Below are positions 37,036 to 47,694 of a stretch of 64,000 nucleotides of DNA, one piece after another; the first letter of the stretch is position 1, and each line of letters starts with the position of its first letter. Both the position numbers and the translations under genes were made by a program. This stretch comes from Symbiodinium natans (Eukaryota; Sar; Dinophyceae; Suessiales; Symbiodiniaceae): NCBI GenBank assembly GCA_905221605.1, contig CAJNDS010002089.1, positions 299,793-363,792 of the forward strand, given 5' to 3'. The notes under the pieces are model-generated. The model did no database searches, had not been told where the DNA came from, and saw nothing but the letters and a program-made list of their open reading frames with translations.

Positions 37036-37440
37036 GTGATGCCGGGGATTGAAGCTAAGGGTGTGGTCCTTCAAAAACCCTTCTTCAGATCTATCGACGA
37101 GTGCCGCAAGTATGGCAGCCGAGTTAACAATACGAAGGCTTTCCTCCAACAAGCAGTCAATGAGTCAACTCTTGAATCTTGGGCTACTGTTGAGAGTATA
37201 AATGGCACAAGCACAAGAACCTCACGATGCAAGTGCAGCCCGAGGGCTCTTTGGCAGCTTTGCCGGCCAAAGTCCAACACGTCTCTAGAAGAAGCTTGGG
37301 GGAAGCACTGTGCTGCTGCTCGTTCTGGGGAGAACTCATGGAACAAGGCACTGCCGCCCCTCATAGCATGTGCTGAACCGCGTTGCCTCTTTTTCCATGA
37401 AGAGGCGGACTGCCAACATGATTGGCCGTGGAGCCTGTGA
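37036..37440 (+). CDS. Open frame of 134 codons, unknown
   Basis: This frame has a fairly even amino-acid composition (for example SIDECRKYGSRVNNTKAFLQQ) and six or more cysteines in its C-terminal half. No domain, transmembrane segment or signal peptide is recognisable, and a 97-codon minus frame overlaps it. It is listed only because its composition is more protein-like than most frames of this length here. Confidence 0.17.
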   Translation: MMPGIEAKGVVLQKPFFRSIDECRKYGSRVNNTKAFLQQAVNESTLESWATVESINGTSTRTSRCKCSPRALWQLCRPKSNTSLEEAWGKHCAAARSGENSWNKALPPLIACAEPRCLFFHEEADCQHDWPWSL

Positions 37441-38278
37441 CAATGGTAACACCTTCGATGAACTGGGCTTTTTCCTGCGAAGACTTCAGCAGTCTATATA
37501 GATTATGCATGTACGCGTGGGCGTTCAGAAACTGGAAGGTTCAGCGTGCCATCACCGATTTAAGGGCTTTGTGAAGCAGAGGCTTGGGCTGCTCAAGAGT
37601 GCTCGCGGAAAAGGCCACACACTCTGATGGAACTCGGGAAAGCAATTGAGCATAGGGCGGCTCCGGCTCCCATATTCGCCGGAGCGCTCAGGAACTCAAC
37701 AAGATTGTTGCACATCCTGGGACAAAGGGTTTTGGGGGCTGGTTAAGTCTAGACTAGGGACTGGAGAGCTAATGGTAGCCAATTGAATAGACACTAGGTC
37801 AGATGCTATCGCCCAGGCAAGGGATGGTCGGACCACGTGCACGACATTGGGGAATATTGGGGACTCAAGGCCTTTCTCGAAGTCAACCTGCTTGTGTAGT
37901 GGAACGGAGATCAAGGAGGGCACCCCGGCACAAAACCCTCACTGGAAAGCCTGGGGGCGATGCCAAAGTTGAACCTTGAAGGCCGGGCCTTCGGGCCTCA
38001 TTCTCGCAGCCTGTCCTCAAACCTCCTCCCCTCCTTCTTCTTCTCTCCCCCTCTTTCCCACAAGCCCCCCCCCCCCACACCATAGACTTTGGAACTAGCC
38101 AAAAGCCACGTGCTCTTGCTAAGTGACGGCATGCTCTGCGACGCGCACGTCGTCGAAGATGGGGCCTGGTCTGTCTTCAGAGTTGGACGCTTTGAGTTTG
38201 ACGTGGGGCAGTCGACTCGAAAGCAGGCGAGGCAGATGCAGGTTTACGGCATATATACATAGTTCCCATAATTATTTT
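37441..38278. other. Apparently non-coding stretch
   Basis: No gene is recognised. A CT-rich patch (38,024-38,058) is followed by a short C run. Confidence 0.45.
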
Positions 38279-38280
38279 TC

Positions 38281-38312
<32 letters not shown>

Positions 38313-38337
38313 CATGTACATGTACATATACATATTA
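38279..38337. repeat. TA/TACATG microsatellite
   Basis: (TA)n grades into TATACATGTACATG steps. Confidence 0.93.
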
Positions 38338-38880
38338 TAGAGATCATGCCGAGTAGGGTCAAATTCGAGTCGAAGCATTGCTTGCGACTTAGTTGAAGAG
38401 GTTTCTGGGTTGGGTGTCAGGGCTTCGACGTGGCCGATCGAGTGCTTTTTCCTGCGTGTGACCGCTTCATCTTTGGACCTTCCCAGATAACCACGAAGTC
38501 ACTGAAGACAGGAAGAAGCCTTTAACTCTTGTGGCAAGAAGAAGCTGGGTACGCCTATGTTCACAATCAAATGCTGGACTCTGAACATCCCAAGCTGCAG
38601 CTTCAGGCAGGGATGTGGAACATCTGCAATCATGCTCAGAAATTCTGAGCGCCCGTCCCGACATGGCCCAGTAGCGGTTTCGTGTTGCCGGGTCTTGCCC
38701 GCTGCCTCGCAAAGATCCACTGCACTTCGTTGGTTCGGGGCTTTCCGCAGATGGAGTCCTTATTGCTGTTGCTGTTGGGGTGATGGTGGTGCGTGCTTTG
38801 CCTGGACGTGAAAGGAATGGTCTCTATAAATGGGTGAGATCGTGGATATGCGGTCCCCAGCAGCCGGGTTCCAAAGGATT

Positions 38881-39136
<256 letters not shown>

Positions 39137-39230
39137 CTGGTCTTTAGAGTTCGGAATGCTCATGTCGAGACTCGGCTTGTCCACAGGGTGAGTCTCCTGA
39201 TTCCCAGGACAAGACTCGCGCTTCCGCCCC

Positions 39231-39832
39231 GGAGCAATCCAGCATGAAAGGGGTCTAACCTCCACTCGGAAACAGTGGTTGCGGACCCTGTCGCCAACAC
39301 CCCAAACCCCCGGAGCAATGCAGCACGAAAGGGGTCAAACACTCGGACACGAGTGCTTGGACCCCCGTCGCCACCCCCAGACCCTCAGCGATGCAGCACG
39401 AAAGGGGTCAACACCCCCAAACCCCCGGAGCAATGCAGTACGAAAGGGGTCAAACTTTCACTCGGACACAAGTGCTTCCGGACCCCTTCGCCAACACCCC
39501 CAAACGACCGGAGCAATGCGGCACCAAAGGTCAAACCGTCACCCGGAAACAAGTGCTTCCGGACCCCAACCCCGGAGCAATGCAGCACGAAAGGGGTCAA
39601 CCCGTAAACAAGTGCTTCCGGACCCCGTCGCCAACACCCCGGAACAATGCAGCACGAAAGGGGTCAAACCTGCACTCGGAAACCAGTGCTTCCGGACCTC
39701 GCCGCCAACACCCCCAAAACCGCCGGAGCAATGCAGCACGAAAGGTGTCGAACCTGCACTCGGAAACAAGTGCTTTCGGACCCCGTCGCCAACCCGCGAG
39801 CAATACATACAGCACGAAAGGGCCTCGAGCGT
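39231..39832 (+). repeat. Minisatellite, about 80-bp unit, roughly nine copies
   Basis: The unit runs GAGCAATGCAGCACGAAAGG, GGTCAAACCTGCACTCGG, AAACAAGTGCTTCCGGACCC, CGTCGCCAACACCCC. Copies start near 39,232; 39,313; 39,386; 39,428; 39,511; 39,573; 39,641; 39,727 and 39,799, so spacings vary from 42 to 86 bp through internal deletions. Frames up to 264 codons cross the array on plus and several overlap on minus. Unit lengths that are not multiples of three argue against a repeat protein. Confidence 0.93.
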
Positions 39833-41079
39833 TGCAGAGATAAATGCGCGGATCGCATATAAGGTTGGAGGACGGCATGGTGTGATGGGGCTTGTTTGGG
39901 TGCTCAGGGCTTCGAAGGGTTGGAGGGCCATTGTCTTTGCCACTTACCCGGCTGACACTCTCGACGCACAATCAGGCCCCCGTAGCAGAAGAAAGAACTC
40001 AAGTGGAGCAGGCTTCATCCCTGATGGGGGTTACGCACGCCAGAGAACTGGCTGCCGCAATTCTGCAAGGTAGGGGCCGAGGCACTCCTGAGCAAAGTTC
40101 TCTAACCTTAAACGCGCTTCAAAGAGGGACATGCCATCAAAGCGAAGCCATCCTGACCCAAACCCTTAACCTGCCTGTGTTTGAAGCACTTCGCAAGCGG
40201 CTGCGCATCATGTTCCAGTGCTGGTGCAGGGCCACCTGCCGGGGTGCTTTGCTTTAGGGCCTGAAAGGGGAGCTCCCTTTTAAACCTGTGCGGGTGCTAC
40301 AATGCTACGCTTCATTAAAGCTGGGGAGCACTGTTTGCAGATGCTGGAGACTGATCATAGCAGGGTTTAGGCTTGGGGCGTGATGTGGGGGGGGGGGGGG
40401 GGTTAGGTCTCCGATCAAGGGGCTACCAAGCATTGATCCAAAGTGTCAGGGTCTGAGCGTGCTCTCTTCCGCCTGTCGTCGTCTTGAGCAGTTGGGCATT
40501 TTGCCGATTGAAGTTTTGAACACGTCTGTGGTTTGAAGCTTCCAAACGCAGCACTTTTGCACCTGTGAGGAATAGCATCTCGAGGCCCCATAAGCCCCCA
40601 GATCCCCAAAACCCCCGAAACCCGAAGCTCGAAGCCTTTAAACTTCAACTAAAGAGCCCTTGAAGCATAGAGGGCATGGGTCATCCATGCGCCCTAACGC
40701 AACTGCAGCCCCGCCTTGGCAGGTGTAAGGCGTTGCGGGGCCTGGCAATTTGGGTTTACTGCTTGTGGTGCTTCTGAGGATCGGTAGGTTTTAGAATCAG
40801 GGCTTGGGTATGAGGATCGCGTTTTAACATGCACGTGGCTCAGTGTGCGTGTGGCGTGCATGCGTGCAGGTGGCCTTGGAGTTCCTCTGGGGATTGGCTA
40901 GCTCTGACAGGGCTTCAAAGATGCAATCTGGGCCTCACGGAGGGCCTCTTTGCATTTCACAACATAGATGTTTGCGTTCACTCGGCTCTCTTCCCGGCGC
41001 TCGTAGTTTTGTTACACCCCCAAAATATAGTCTTTTTGCTGTGGCGTTTGTCATTATTCATGTGTGAGGCGTGCACAAT
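39833..41079. other. Apparently non-coding stretch with a G16 run
   Basis: Nothing recognisable. A 16-nt G run lies at 40,387-40,402. Confidence 0.5.
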
Positions 41080-41279
41080 CATATCTTACTCTTAGTGCAC
41101 GCATAAACTACTCTATTCATAACATTATCCGCGAGAAGATTCTTATTCCTTCGCGCGCACATGAATATGCCAATAGCCCCAATAGCGCGCGATAAGCAAA
41201 GTAAAAAGACGAACGCCCAAAACCCCTTCAAAGTAATTACAATGTGGGTGTTTTTGGGCTGCTCTCTTCGTTCACACAT

Positions 41280-41492
41280 TTATTAGCCTCTCCCCCCCCT
41301 TCTCTTCCCATAATTTTAATCATCAGAGTAATATGAATAATACAAAAATATACAAAATTAGTATTAATGATATTAATAATATTTATGAGATTAACAATCC
41401 TAATAATCTTGAAAAATATTACTCTTAATAATATATATATATATAATATATATAATATATAATATATATATATATATATGTATATATACAAT

Positions 41493-41528
<36 letters not shown>

Positions 41529-41531
41529 CAA
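41280..41531. repeat. AT-rich block ending in (TA)n
   Basis: About 140 bp of AT-rich sequence (ATTAATGATATTAATAAT words) is followed by a 100-bp TA-type microsatellite from about 41,431. No gene signal in either strand. Confidence 0.85.
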
Positions 41532-42578
41532 TACTAATCCCATCTTGCCTCGACGACTCCCTGCTGCAGCTGCAGGGTGCTCAGGGAGAATTGCCCTCCG
41601 GTGGTTCCCGTGGTGCGATCGGTCCGGTTCGACTCATCTATGGAGCCTCCAGGCAGACAGAAACCCCTATCCTGAATAGCACGCTTTGGGCGTCTGTGGT
41701 TCAATCCCAAGGCGATCCTTACAGTTTGTTCTCAATCTTCTTTCGGATGCACGGAGGTTCCTAGCACACCCCAAGGCTGCAGATCCAAAGCGAGTTTGAT
41801 GACGGAACTCTCGCCTAGCTCGAGGCTTTCCTTGACGCCTCTCAGCCCCCCGAACCTCGGTTATCCTCATGCCCAGCACCCAGAAACAAATCCTGCAACG
41901 ATCCCTTTGCAAGCTCGGCCGTGGCCCACCTTGGCTGCGGGGACTCTCAAGAGGGCTCCACGTGTCATCGCGTGAGGAGCCGTCCACCAACTCGGTCAGA
42001 ATGGGTCGGTTCAGGGATTGGGAGTTAAAGCAGTAGTTAAAGCCATCCATGCACACATTGCTTGACCCTTTTGCTATCTTTTGTGGTATGGCTTTCAAGG
42101 CTTCAGCAAGCTCATGCCCTGCTAGAGCTGCTGGGGGAGCCGAGGCCGGCTCAGCGCGACCGGGGGAACTATGGGGGAATCTGGGCCCCCATGGATCCTC
42201 AAAGCTCGATGGCAGGGCCTTGGCGCCCTCGCGAAAGTGATCATCGCCTCTGCAGAGGAAGCTGCTGGAGGGATGTCTTCGTTTCGGGTTGCGTCACCTT
42301 GAGAGAACCTTGAAAACAGGAGAAGGGGGTCGTTCCACCCCCAGCAAATGCCCGCACTTCGACCTTTCTTGGTGGGACATGGTAGTGGAACGCCTGAACC
42401 GTACTCCAGCAGAGAAATGGCCAGCTGTCGGTGTCCCCAAAGGCTGCGCGAGACGTAGCCTGGGGCACTTAGAAATGTTGGGCGCGTGACAACATGCTTC
42501 GACCATGCTGTCCGCCATGTTACGCTTGATCATTCACTCAGAGTTTCTCTCCTTGGCGAGTGTACGAAGAAACACAAC

Positions 42579-42580
<2 letters not shown>
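41532..42580. other. Apparently non-coding stretch
   Basis: A 143-codon minus frame (41,667-42,098) has no recognisable motif and a cluster of Arg and Pro. No other signal is seen. Confidence 0.4.
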
Positions 42581-42610
<30 letters not shown>

Positions 42611-42625
42611 TATATATATATATAT
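42581..42625. repeat. (GA)n-(TA)n compound microsatellite
   Basis: The GA run passes directly into a TA run, which abuts the left inverted end of the composite element. Confidence 0.95.
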
Positions 42626-42650
42626 GCTCACGCCCCCCCCCCCATGATCC
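42611..42650 (+). repeat. Left inverted terminal-like repeat
   Basis: (TA)n-TGCTCACG-C11-ATGATCC. It is inverted relative to 44,800-44,844 and resembles the 9,077-9,107 motif. Confidence 0.6.
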
Positions 42651-42807
42651 ACGTTTCTGCTTCGAAACAGATGGATCTTGGGAGGAGAGGGGGCCATGAG
42701 CTAGCGACAAAAACACCGACAGGGCCGATAAAGACCTATATCATTTCAAGTCAGGCAGGTCATTTACATCAACAAGGTAGAAAAACACCCGAAAAAAACA
42801 TTTTTTA

Positions 42808-43326
42808 GAAAACTCGAGCCGGCTCGAATTTTCCAAAAAAAAACTGACACCGTATGTCGCCCAAACGCGAGCAGGCTCGAATTTTCAAAAACAAACCTAA
42901 ACTGCAGGATCTATGGCTCCAGCAGCCCGCTAGATCCTGAAAGTTAGTTTTTTTTTAGAAACTTCGAGCCTGCTCGAGTTTCTGGGACCTTGAGCTTCAA
43001 GAATTTTCGGAAAATTCGAGCCGGCTCGAATTTTCTAAAAAATGCTCAGACCATGGCTGTGTGACCCCAAGGCCTCATAGATGACATAATTTAGGATTTT
43101 TTGGGAAAATTCGAGCCTGCTCGAGTTTTCGAGACCTGGAGCTTCAAGAATTTTAGGAAAATTCGAGCCGGCTCGAATTTTCTAAAAAAATGCTGAAACC
43201 ATGGCTGTGTGACCCCAAGGCCTCATAGATGACATCATTTAGGTTTTATTGGAAAATTCGCGCCTGCTCGAGTTTTGGTGACCTGGTGCCTCGAGAATTT
43301 TCGGAAAATTCGAGCCGGCTCGATTT
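42808..43326. repeat. 147-bp tandem repeat with two palindromes per unit
   Basis: The perfect 26-bp palindrome GAAAATTCGAGC/GCTCGAATTTTC with a CGGC-type centre occurs at 43,010-43,035 and 43,157-43,182. It recurs, truncated on its right arm, from 43,304, giving a spacing of exactly 147 bp. A second, less perfect palindrome with a GAGCCTGCTC centre lies midway in each unit (42,958; 43,105; 43,252). Two older copies lie at 42,809 and 42,864. The unit between palindromes is also conserved (GACCATGGCTGTGTGACCCC, AAGGCCTCATAGATGACAT). Confidence 0.93.
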
Positions 43327-43581
43327 GTCCCTATATCTCTTGAAATTCTGACTGCGGTAATTGATACAATTAGTAGCATTAGTTACTATTTCTAATTCAA
43401 TTGTTAAGTTTCCCATATATTCTAACTGCAAATATCTAACTTGTGAGAAGAGGCCACGGAATGGTTTAAATCCAACAGCCGTTTTGTTCTTAAACCCTTG
43501 ACAATTAACATAAAAACTTCTTTTGTGTAATTTAAAACTTAAACTATCAATGAGGATATCTTCGGGATTAAAAGTTCCCAT
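43327..43581 (-). CDS. Truncated ORF of unknown function in the AT-rich island
   Basis: It starts at ATG 43,579-43,581 with a normal amino-acid mix: FNPEDILIDSLSFKLHKRSF, then an aromatic-rich middle and a beta-like stretch (GNLTIELEIVTNATN). The real coding sense stops where the AT-rich island meets the last palindrome at about 43,326; the frame then runs on into the palindrome repeat until 43,246. The gene has therefore probably lost its 3' part. It lies about 30 bp downstream of the stop that ends the lipase-like remnant, on the same strand, an operon-like packing typical of viral genomes. I do not recognise the family. Confidence 0.45.
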
Positions 43582-43608
43582 TATATATAAATAGCACAGA
43601 TAATTTAA

Positions 43609-44501
43609 TTACATATACATACCTTCAACTTGTATCCAATCAAGTATGTCAAAACTATATGAATTGTCTTTACTATTGTTCTTCTTCCTACCTTTCACCT
43701 GCTTATCTGCTTCATCTACTTCATTATTCTCAACTAACTTTCTTATCTCTTCGTAAGCATTTTGTCTAAATTGCTTCTCTATCTTCGATTTCTCTATTTG
43801 TTCGTATGTTGTTGCTTTCTTATGAAACGCTATGAATATTATGTCGATTATTGCATCAAACTGTTGTTAAAAACTCTTCTTCGGTTATAGGTAGATGTCC
43901 TGCTTTGTTTTTAACATTGCCTACATCTTCATAAGGATGATTTTGTAGAGGGTCTAATGTTGATTTCTTTGATGTTATACTTCCCTAATCAAACATACCA
44001 ACGGGGTCTCCTGCTTTCCGTATTCTTAAATTTGTCCCAGTGTCTTCTGGTCGCTGTCCTGATAGAAAAGGAGAACCATAACTACGACTTCTGAATACAT
44101 TACCATAATCATTGTTTATTTGTTGTCCCGATGCTGAACCTAAACTATGACTTACAATACCAGAAATTCCAGTTTTTTCTTTCTTTAACCGTCTATTTCA
44201 ATAAAACCATCTTATATGAACTTACCTACATCTTTATAACGCTGAGTCTGTTGCGTCTTGTATAAAGGAAGTTTTCAATCATCATAAACATCTCTACCGC
44301 TTTTCGTCCCAGCAATGTATAAAATATAACCATTTTTTGATATATCCCGTCAGGATTCTCATACGCTAATTTAAGTCCTTGCGTGTCCGTTAAGCATGTC
44401 TCTGTCTTTGCGAATTCGTTTCTAACTTCACTATGTAGTCTGCTTCTTGTGTTAGGTGCTTTATTTGAAACCCCTTCATCTCTTCTTTTATGTTTATGCA
44501 T
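43609..44501 (-). pseudogene. Decayed class-3-lipase-like (alpha/beta hydrolase) gene
   Basis: Protein-like sequence runs on the minus strand for about 890 bp from ATG 44,499-44,501 to a stop at 43,609-43,611, broken several times. In order it shows: a basic N-terminus; a LAYENPDGIYQK block (about 44,372-44,334); a frameshift at a T run (44,333-44,338); then LYIAGTKS; an in-frame stop at 44,275-44,277; a poorly readable part near 44,170-44,240; the nucleophile-elbow motif SHSLGS at about 44,135-44,152; YGSP; RKAGDPVGMFD at 43,988-44,020, with an Asp placed as in catalytic triads; a stop at 43,985-43,987; a candidate His near 43,895; and a final frame change near 43,860 into a Lys/Glu-rich tail. 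In my recollection this order fits lipase-like proteins of polinton-like and other DNA viruses of protists. The breaks mean it is not functional as read. Confidence 0.6.
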
Positions 44502-44698
44502 TCTACAATGGTTTATAAATCATTTTTATCTAATCAATGAATATTGTTGACTTTGAAGAAGGTGTATATTGAAAGCCATTATAGAGTGAATAACAGAGAT
44601 TAGCAAACCACACAAAACCAAATCCAGAAACGGATTCTGTTTGTAGATTTCTGCTGTTTAAAAGTGTAGATAATCAATAGCAAGTTGTAGCTTCAGAC

Positions 44699-44803
44699 AT
44701 GGCAAGACACGAAAGTATCGTAAATACCGGTGTTTTCACTTCAACAATATGTGTAAGTAAGCACAGGTGCAGAAGGACAAGCAAGAAAAGGATACATATG
44801 GAT
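44699..44803 (+). CDS. Short ORF fragment at right edge of island, unknown
   Basis: It starts at ATG 44,699 (MARHESIVNTGVFTSTICVS) and is protein-like for about 30 codons before running into the right inverted end and the TA microsatellite, where the frame loses meaning (it stays open to 44,896). It points opposite to the lipase-like remnant. It may be the 5' part of a divergently transcribed gene of the same element. No family is recognised. Confidence 0.25.
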
Positions 44804-44844
44804 CATGGGGGGGGGTGTGACCATATATATATATATATATATAT
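44800..44844 (-). repeat. Right inverted terminal-like repeat
   Basis: GGATCAT-G9-TGTGACCA-(TA)n, the inverted partner of 42,611-42,650. Confidence 0.6.
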
Positions 44845-44846
44845 GC

Positions 44847-47602
44847 TGCCATTGAGAGGCAGACATGGCAGTTTGCAAGGCATGCTCACATCCTGAATGC
44901 CCCGCATCCCAACTCTAACCCATTAAATGCCGTGCATACCAAGCTCTAACAGCCCTCAGCCAGCTCCCTGCACACTCTCGATAACACGAAATGTCCAAAC
45001 TCCAAACCTTCGGACGACCTTTGTTGTTCCACTTTGTCTCCAGGAATTTAGGGCGAGGGGGGCGGGGGGGGGGGGGGGGGGGGGCTGATGGGTGAGGTTT
45101 TGGCTGGTTGTAGTTCAAGCTCGCAGCATGGAGCTCTTGGAGAAGGTCCTTTAAGAGCTGCGAAATTCTAGGGGTCGAACTTTCTGTTCGGCCTTACAAC
45201 TTCAAGCCAACTTAACCTTCAGGACAGGAACCGGCATCTTTGAAGGCTAAGGGAAAAGAGATTTGAGGCTTCTGGAGTTCCAGCTGCTTAAAAGCTGATT
45301 GCTATACTTGCTTTCCAGGGCAAGAGGCGAGATCAAGAAAAATGAAGGACCGGGGATAGTGATTTGAGCTTCGGGGCTACCAGGGGGGGTTGCTGCTTGG
45401 GCTGGTTGCATTCTCCGGGTGGCATTCGGCTTTCGCCTCGACTCCTCCAGCAAGAAGGACCTTGAAGGACGTGCTGGTGAATAGCCCAGGGCTCAAGGGC
45501 TTGCATGGCACGCGCCTTTAGGCCTTCTTCAGCATTGCCTAAAACATCGAAAATGTGAGTCCTCATAGCCTGAATATGCAGTGTGCCTCATGAGGCTAAG
45601 TTCACAGCATTGCTGAGCGCAGATGCGACGTGCATGCCAGCATGAATGGCTTGCTTCGCGTTTATCAGATGGTCAGAACAACCTTTGAAGGCGGTACGCA
45701 CGATCTCCACAAACCACAAACATATTTCAGAGCCTTGTGACCAAGACCCAGGATACTGCACCGTAGCTTTACAGATAGTTGTCGCAGCTATCCCGAGGGC
45801 CTACGTTACGGTACCGCGGCACCGAGTGGCTGTAAGAGGCGTTTTGTGTGCCATGAAGCTCAGCTGCGTATCCACCTTGCAGGGTTGCCCTGGGAATGTT
45901 AGGTCAGAAGGCCCGCAATACTAAACACAGCCAAATCTCTGGAACCACTAACCGCCAAGGCCTAGTGTGCTACCGATCCTCCACCTGTTTGGCGATCTGC
46001 ACGAGACGGCGCCTCTCCTCAACAGATGCAACCGCCTCTCAGAACAGAGGGCTCTAGTCTTTTGGAGGGTCGCGGAGTTGAGGTGTCAGAGCTTAGGAAT
46101 CGGGGTAGAAAAATGTGGGCCCCTAACGCCCACACGAGAAATAACGGGCGTGAATGCAAAGAACTGGCACGTACTTTATGCTTCTTGTTCAATCGCGTTC
46201 ATGTTCAAGTCTTCACTCCTTATGAACCAATTAAAGAAGCAAAACAATAGAATTTAGAATGAAGAATCCCGTACATATTCAGGGCACACACGGGCTTATA
46301 GGGTACATTCGTGCCCCCGTGAGCTTACATTAGTCAGAATACTGCAGAGAGGTACGCCAGCCTCACGCAAGAAGTCGCTCGTCCCAGCGGTGAGGCCGGT
46401 GATCCTTGATGGCTTAAGGCTTAAGGACTCGCCGAGTGCGGAAGCCCACGTGGAGGGGGAAAACGGGAACAGCGGCAAAGTCTGTGCCCATAAAAAAAAA
46501 AAAAAACCGCGGGGGATGCTGAGAACCGGAAATGGTACAGCATGTTCTTCGTGGTGGGGTTCTACCCAATTTGTCAAGTTGATGGGGGCTTTGGGTTGAT
46601 GACCCGGAACGAACGAAGCTCGAGAGCCTTCCCTGATCTTGGTATTGGTACCTTGACATTGGGGTGAAGTCTGCAGGAATTATGTTTGGACCTCATGGGT
46701 TCAGGCCCCAGCCCTGCACTGCAAGGCGCTCCCGAGGTGCTCAAAGGATCCCAATTAGCCCCCAAGCTGGCCCTGAAGTGCCCCTTCAGTGCCCTTATAA
46801 ACTTATAGGTGATTTTTTGTTTTCCTTCTCTTGCTGGGCAGCGAGCGATGCGGTGCGCTCCGATTTGCAGATTTGAAATGCCCGTCGATCGTGCAGAGGC
46901 AGGGTGAAACATGGACTGCTGTACAGTGTGTCTGGTGTGTTGCAGCTTCCCCCAGAACAGCCAAGTTACAGCACTCAACCCAAAAGCTCCCTAGCCGCGC
47001 CAAGCAACCTCAAGCAAAACCCCTCCCTCAACTCTGGCGCTGAACCCCTACATTCTACACTCTACACCTCAAAAACCTCTTGAAAGCTTCTATAACCCAG
47101 TGTAGCCCGCGAACCACAAAGCTACGCCCTCTCCCTGGGCAAGCGCACGAAGAACAGCGCGCACGCGAGGCCTGGCAGTCCCAGACCCCGGAACGTAACG
47201 TGTCCCAATAGCTGGCGAAACAAAAATGGCCGGAAGTGGGGCAATTCCAATATGGAATAGGACCCAAACCCACCAAAAGCAACTGCCGGACCCCGTCATG
47301 TCCCAAACAGCCAAAGAAGCTATGAGAAAGCTCCTGTAGCTCTCAATGCGAATACACGGCGCTTGAGACATTTTGGACTAGTGGTTGCTCAACAAGCTTA
47401 TTTTGAAAGAGAACTTTTCAAACGCGTTGAGAACACGGTGCTTGCGATTTGTTTTTTGAAAGCAGTTGGTTCAGTCACCCTATATAAGGGCACGACAGTT
47501 TGTACTGAAGTCTTAGGGACACTCCCGCCGAGTTACTGACTGTCGAAAGCTGTGGTTCTAGGGCCTTAGGAATTGTGCCAGGTCCACATTGACTCCTGCT
47601 CT
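44847..47602. other. Apparently non-coding stretch with G21 and A runs
   Basis: A 21-nt G run lies at 45,064-45,084 and an A run at about 46,491-46,506. Open frames are short and without motifs; the longest is 134 codons on minus (46,574-46,978). Confidence 0.5.
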
Positions 47603-47603
47603 C

Positions 47604-47694
47604 CTCTTCTTCTTCTTCTTCTTCTTCTTCTTCTTCTTCTTCTTCTTCTTCTTCTTCTTCTGCAGGGCTTGGGGGTCCTAGAAGACCCCTCGCG
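47604..47694 (+). repeat. (CTT)n followed by GGGCTTGGGGG/CCCC hairpin
   Basis: About 19 CTT units, then TGCAGGGCTTGGGGGTCC, AGAAGACCCCTCGCGC. This matches the arrangement at 33.5 kb. Confidence 0.8.

Larger units (their letters stand above)
43327..44799. other. AT-rich island of foreign composition
   Basis: Base composition switches abruptly to AT-rich at the last palindrome and back to GC-rich near 44,770-44,800. Codons in the contained ORF fragments prefer A or T at third positions, unlike the 21-kb gene. Together with the dense same-strand ORF fragments, this indicates DNA of different origin from the surrounding genome, most likely viral. Confidence 0.7.
42611..44844. mobile_element. Composite element with inverted TA/poly-C ends, palindrome array and AT-rich viral-like core
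   Basis: The left end (42,611-42,650) reads (TA)n, TGCTCACG, 11 C, ATGATCC. The right end (44,800-44,844) is its inverted counterpart: GGATCAT, 9 G, TGTGACCA, (TA)n. Apart from run lengths they differ at two positions. Between them lie about 150 bp of unique sequence, a 147-bp tandem repeat with palindromes (42,808-43,326) and an AT-rich island (43,327-44,799) carrying a decayed lipase-like gene and other ORF fragments. I see no target-site duplication, transposase, integrase or polymerase. My inference is a decayed, internally deleted remnant of a virus-like DNA element. The poly-C and TA runs could instead be coincidental simple repeats. Confidence 0.5.

Noticed and set aside
39279-40073. 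264-codon plus frame over the minisatellite
   Set aside because: Unit lengths vary by amounts that are not multiples of three, and minus-strand frames are equally open.
41080-41531. AT-rich block as another viral island
   Set aside because: It is low-complexity TA/ATTAAT sequence with no protein-like frames.
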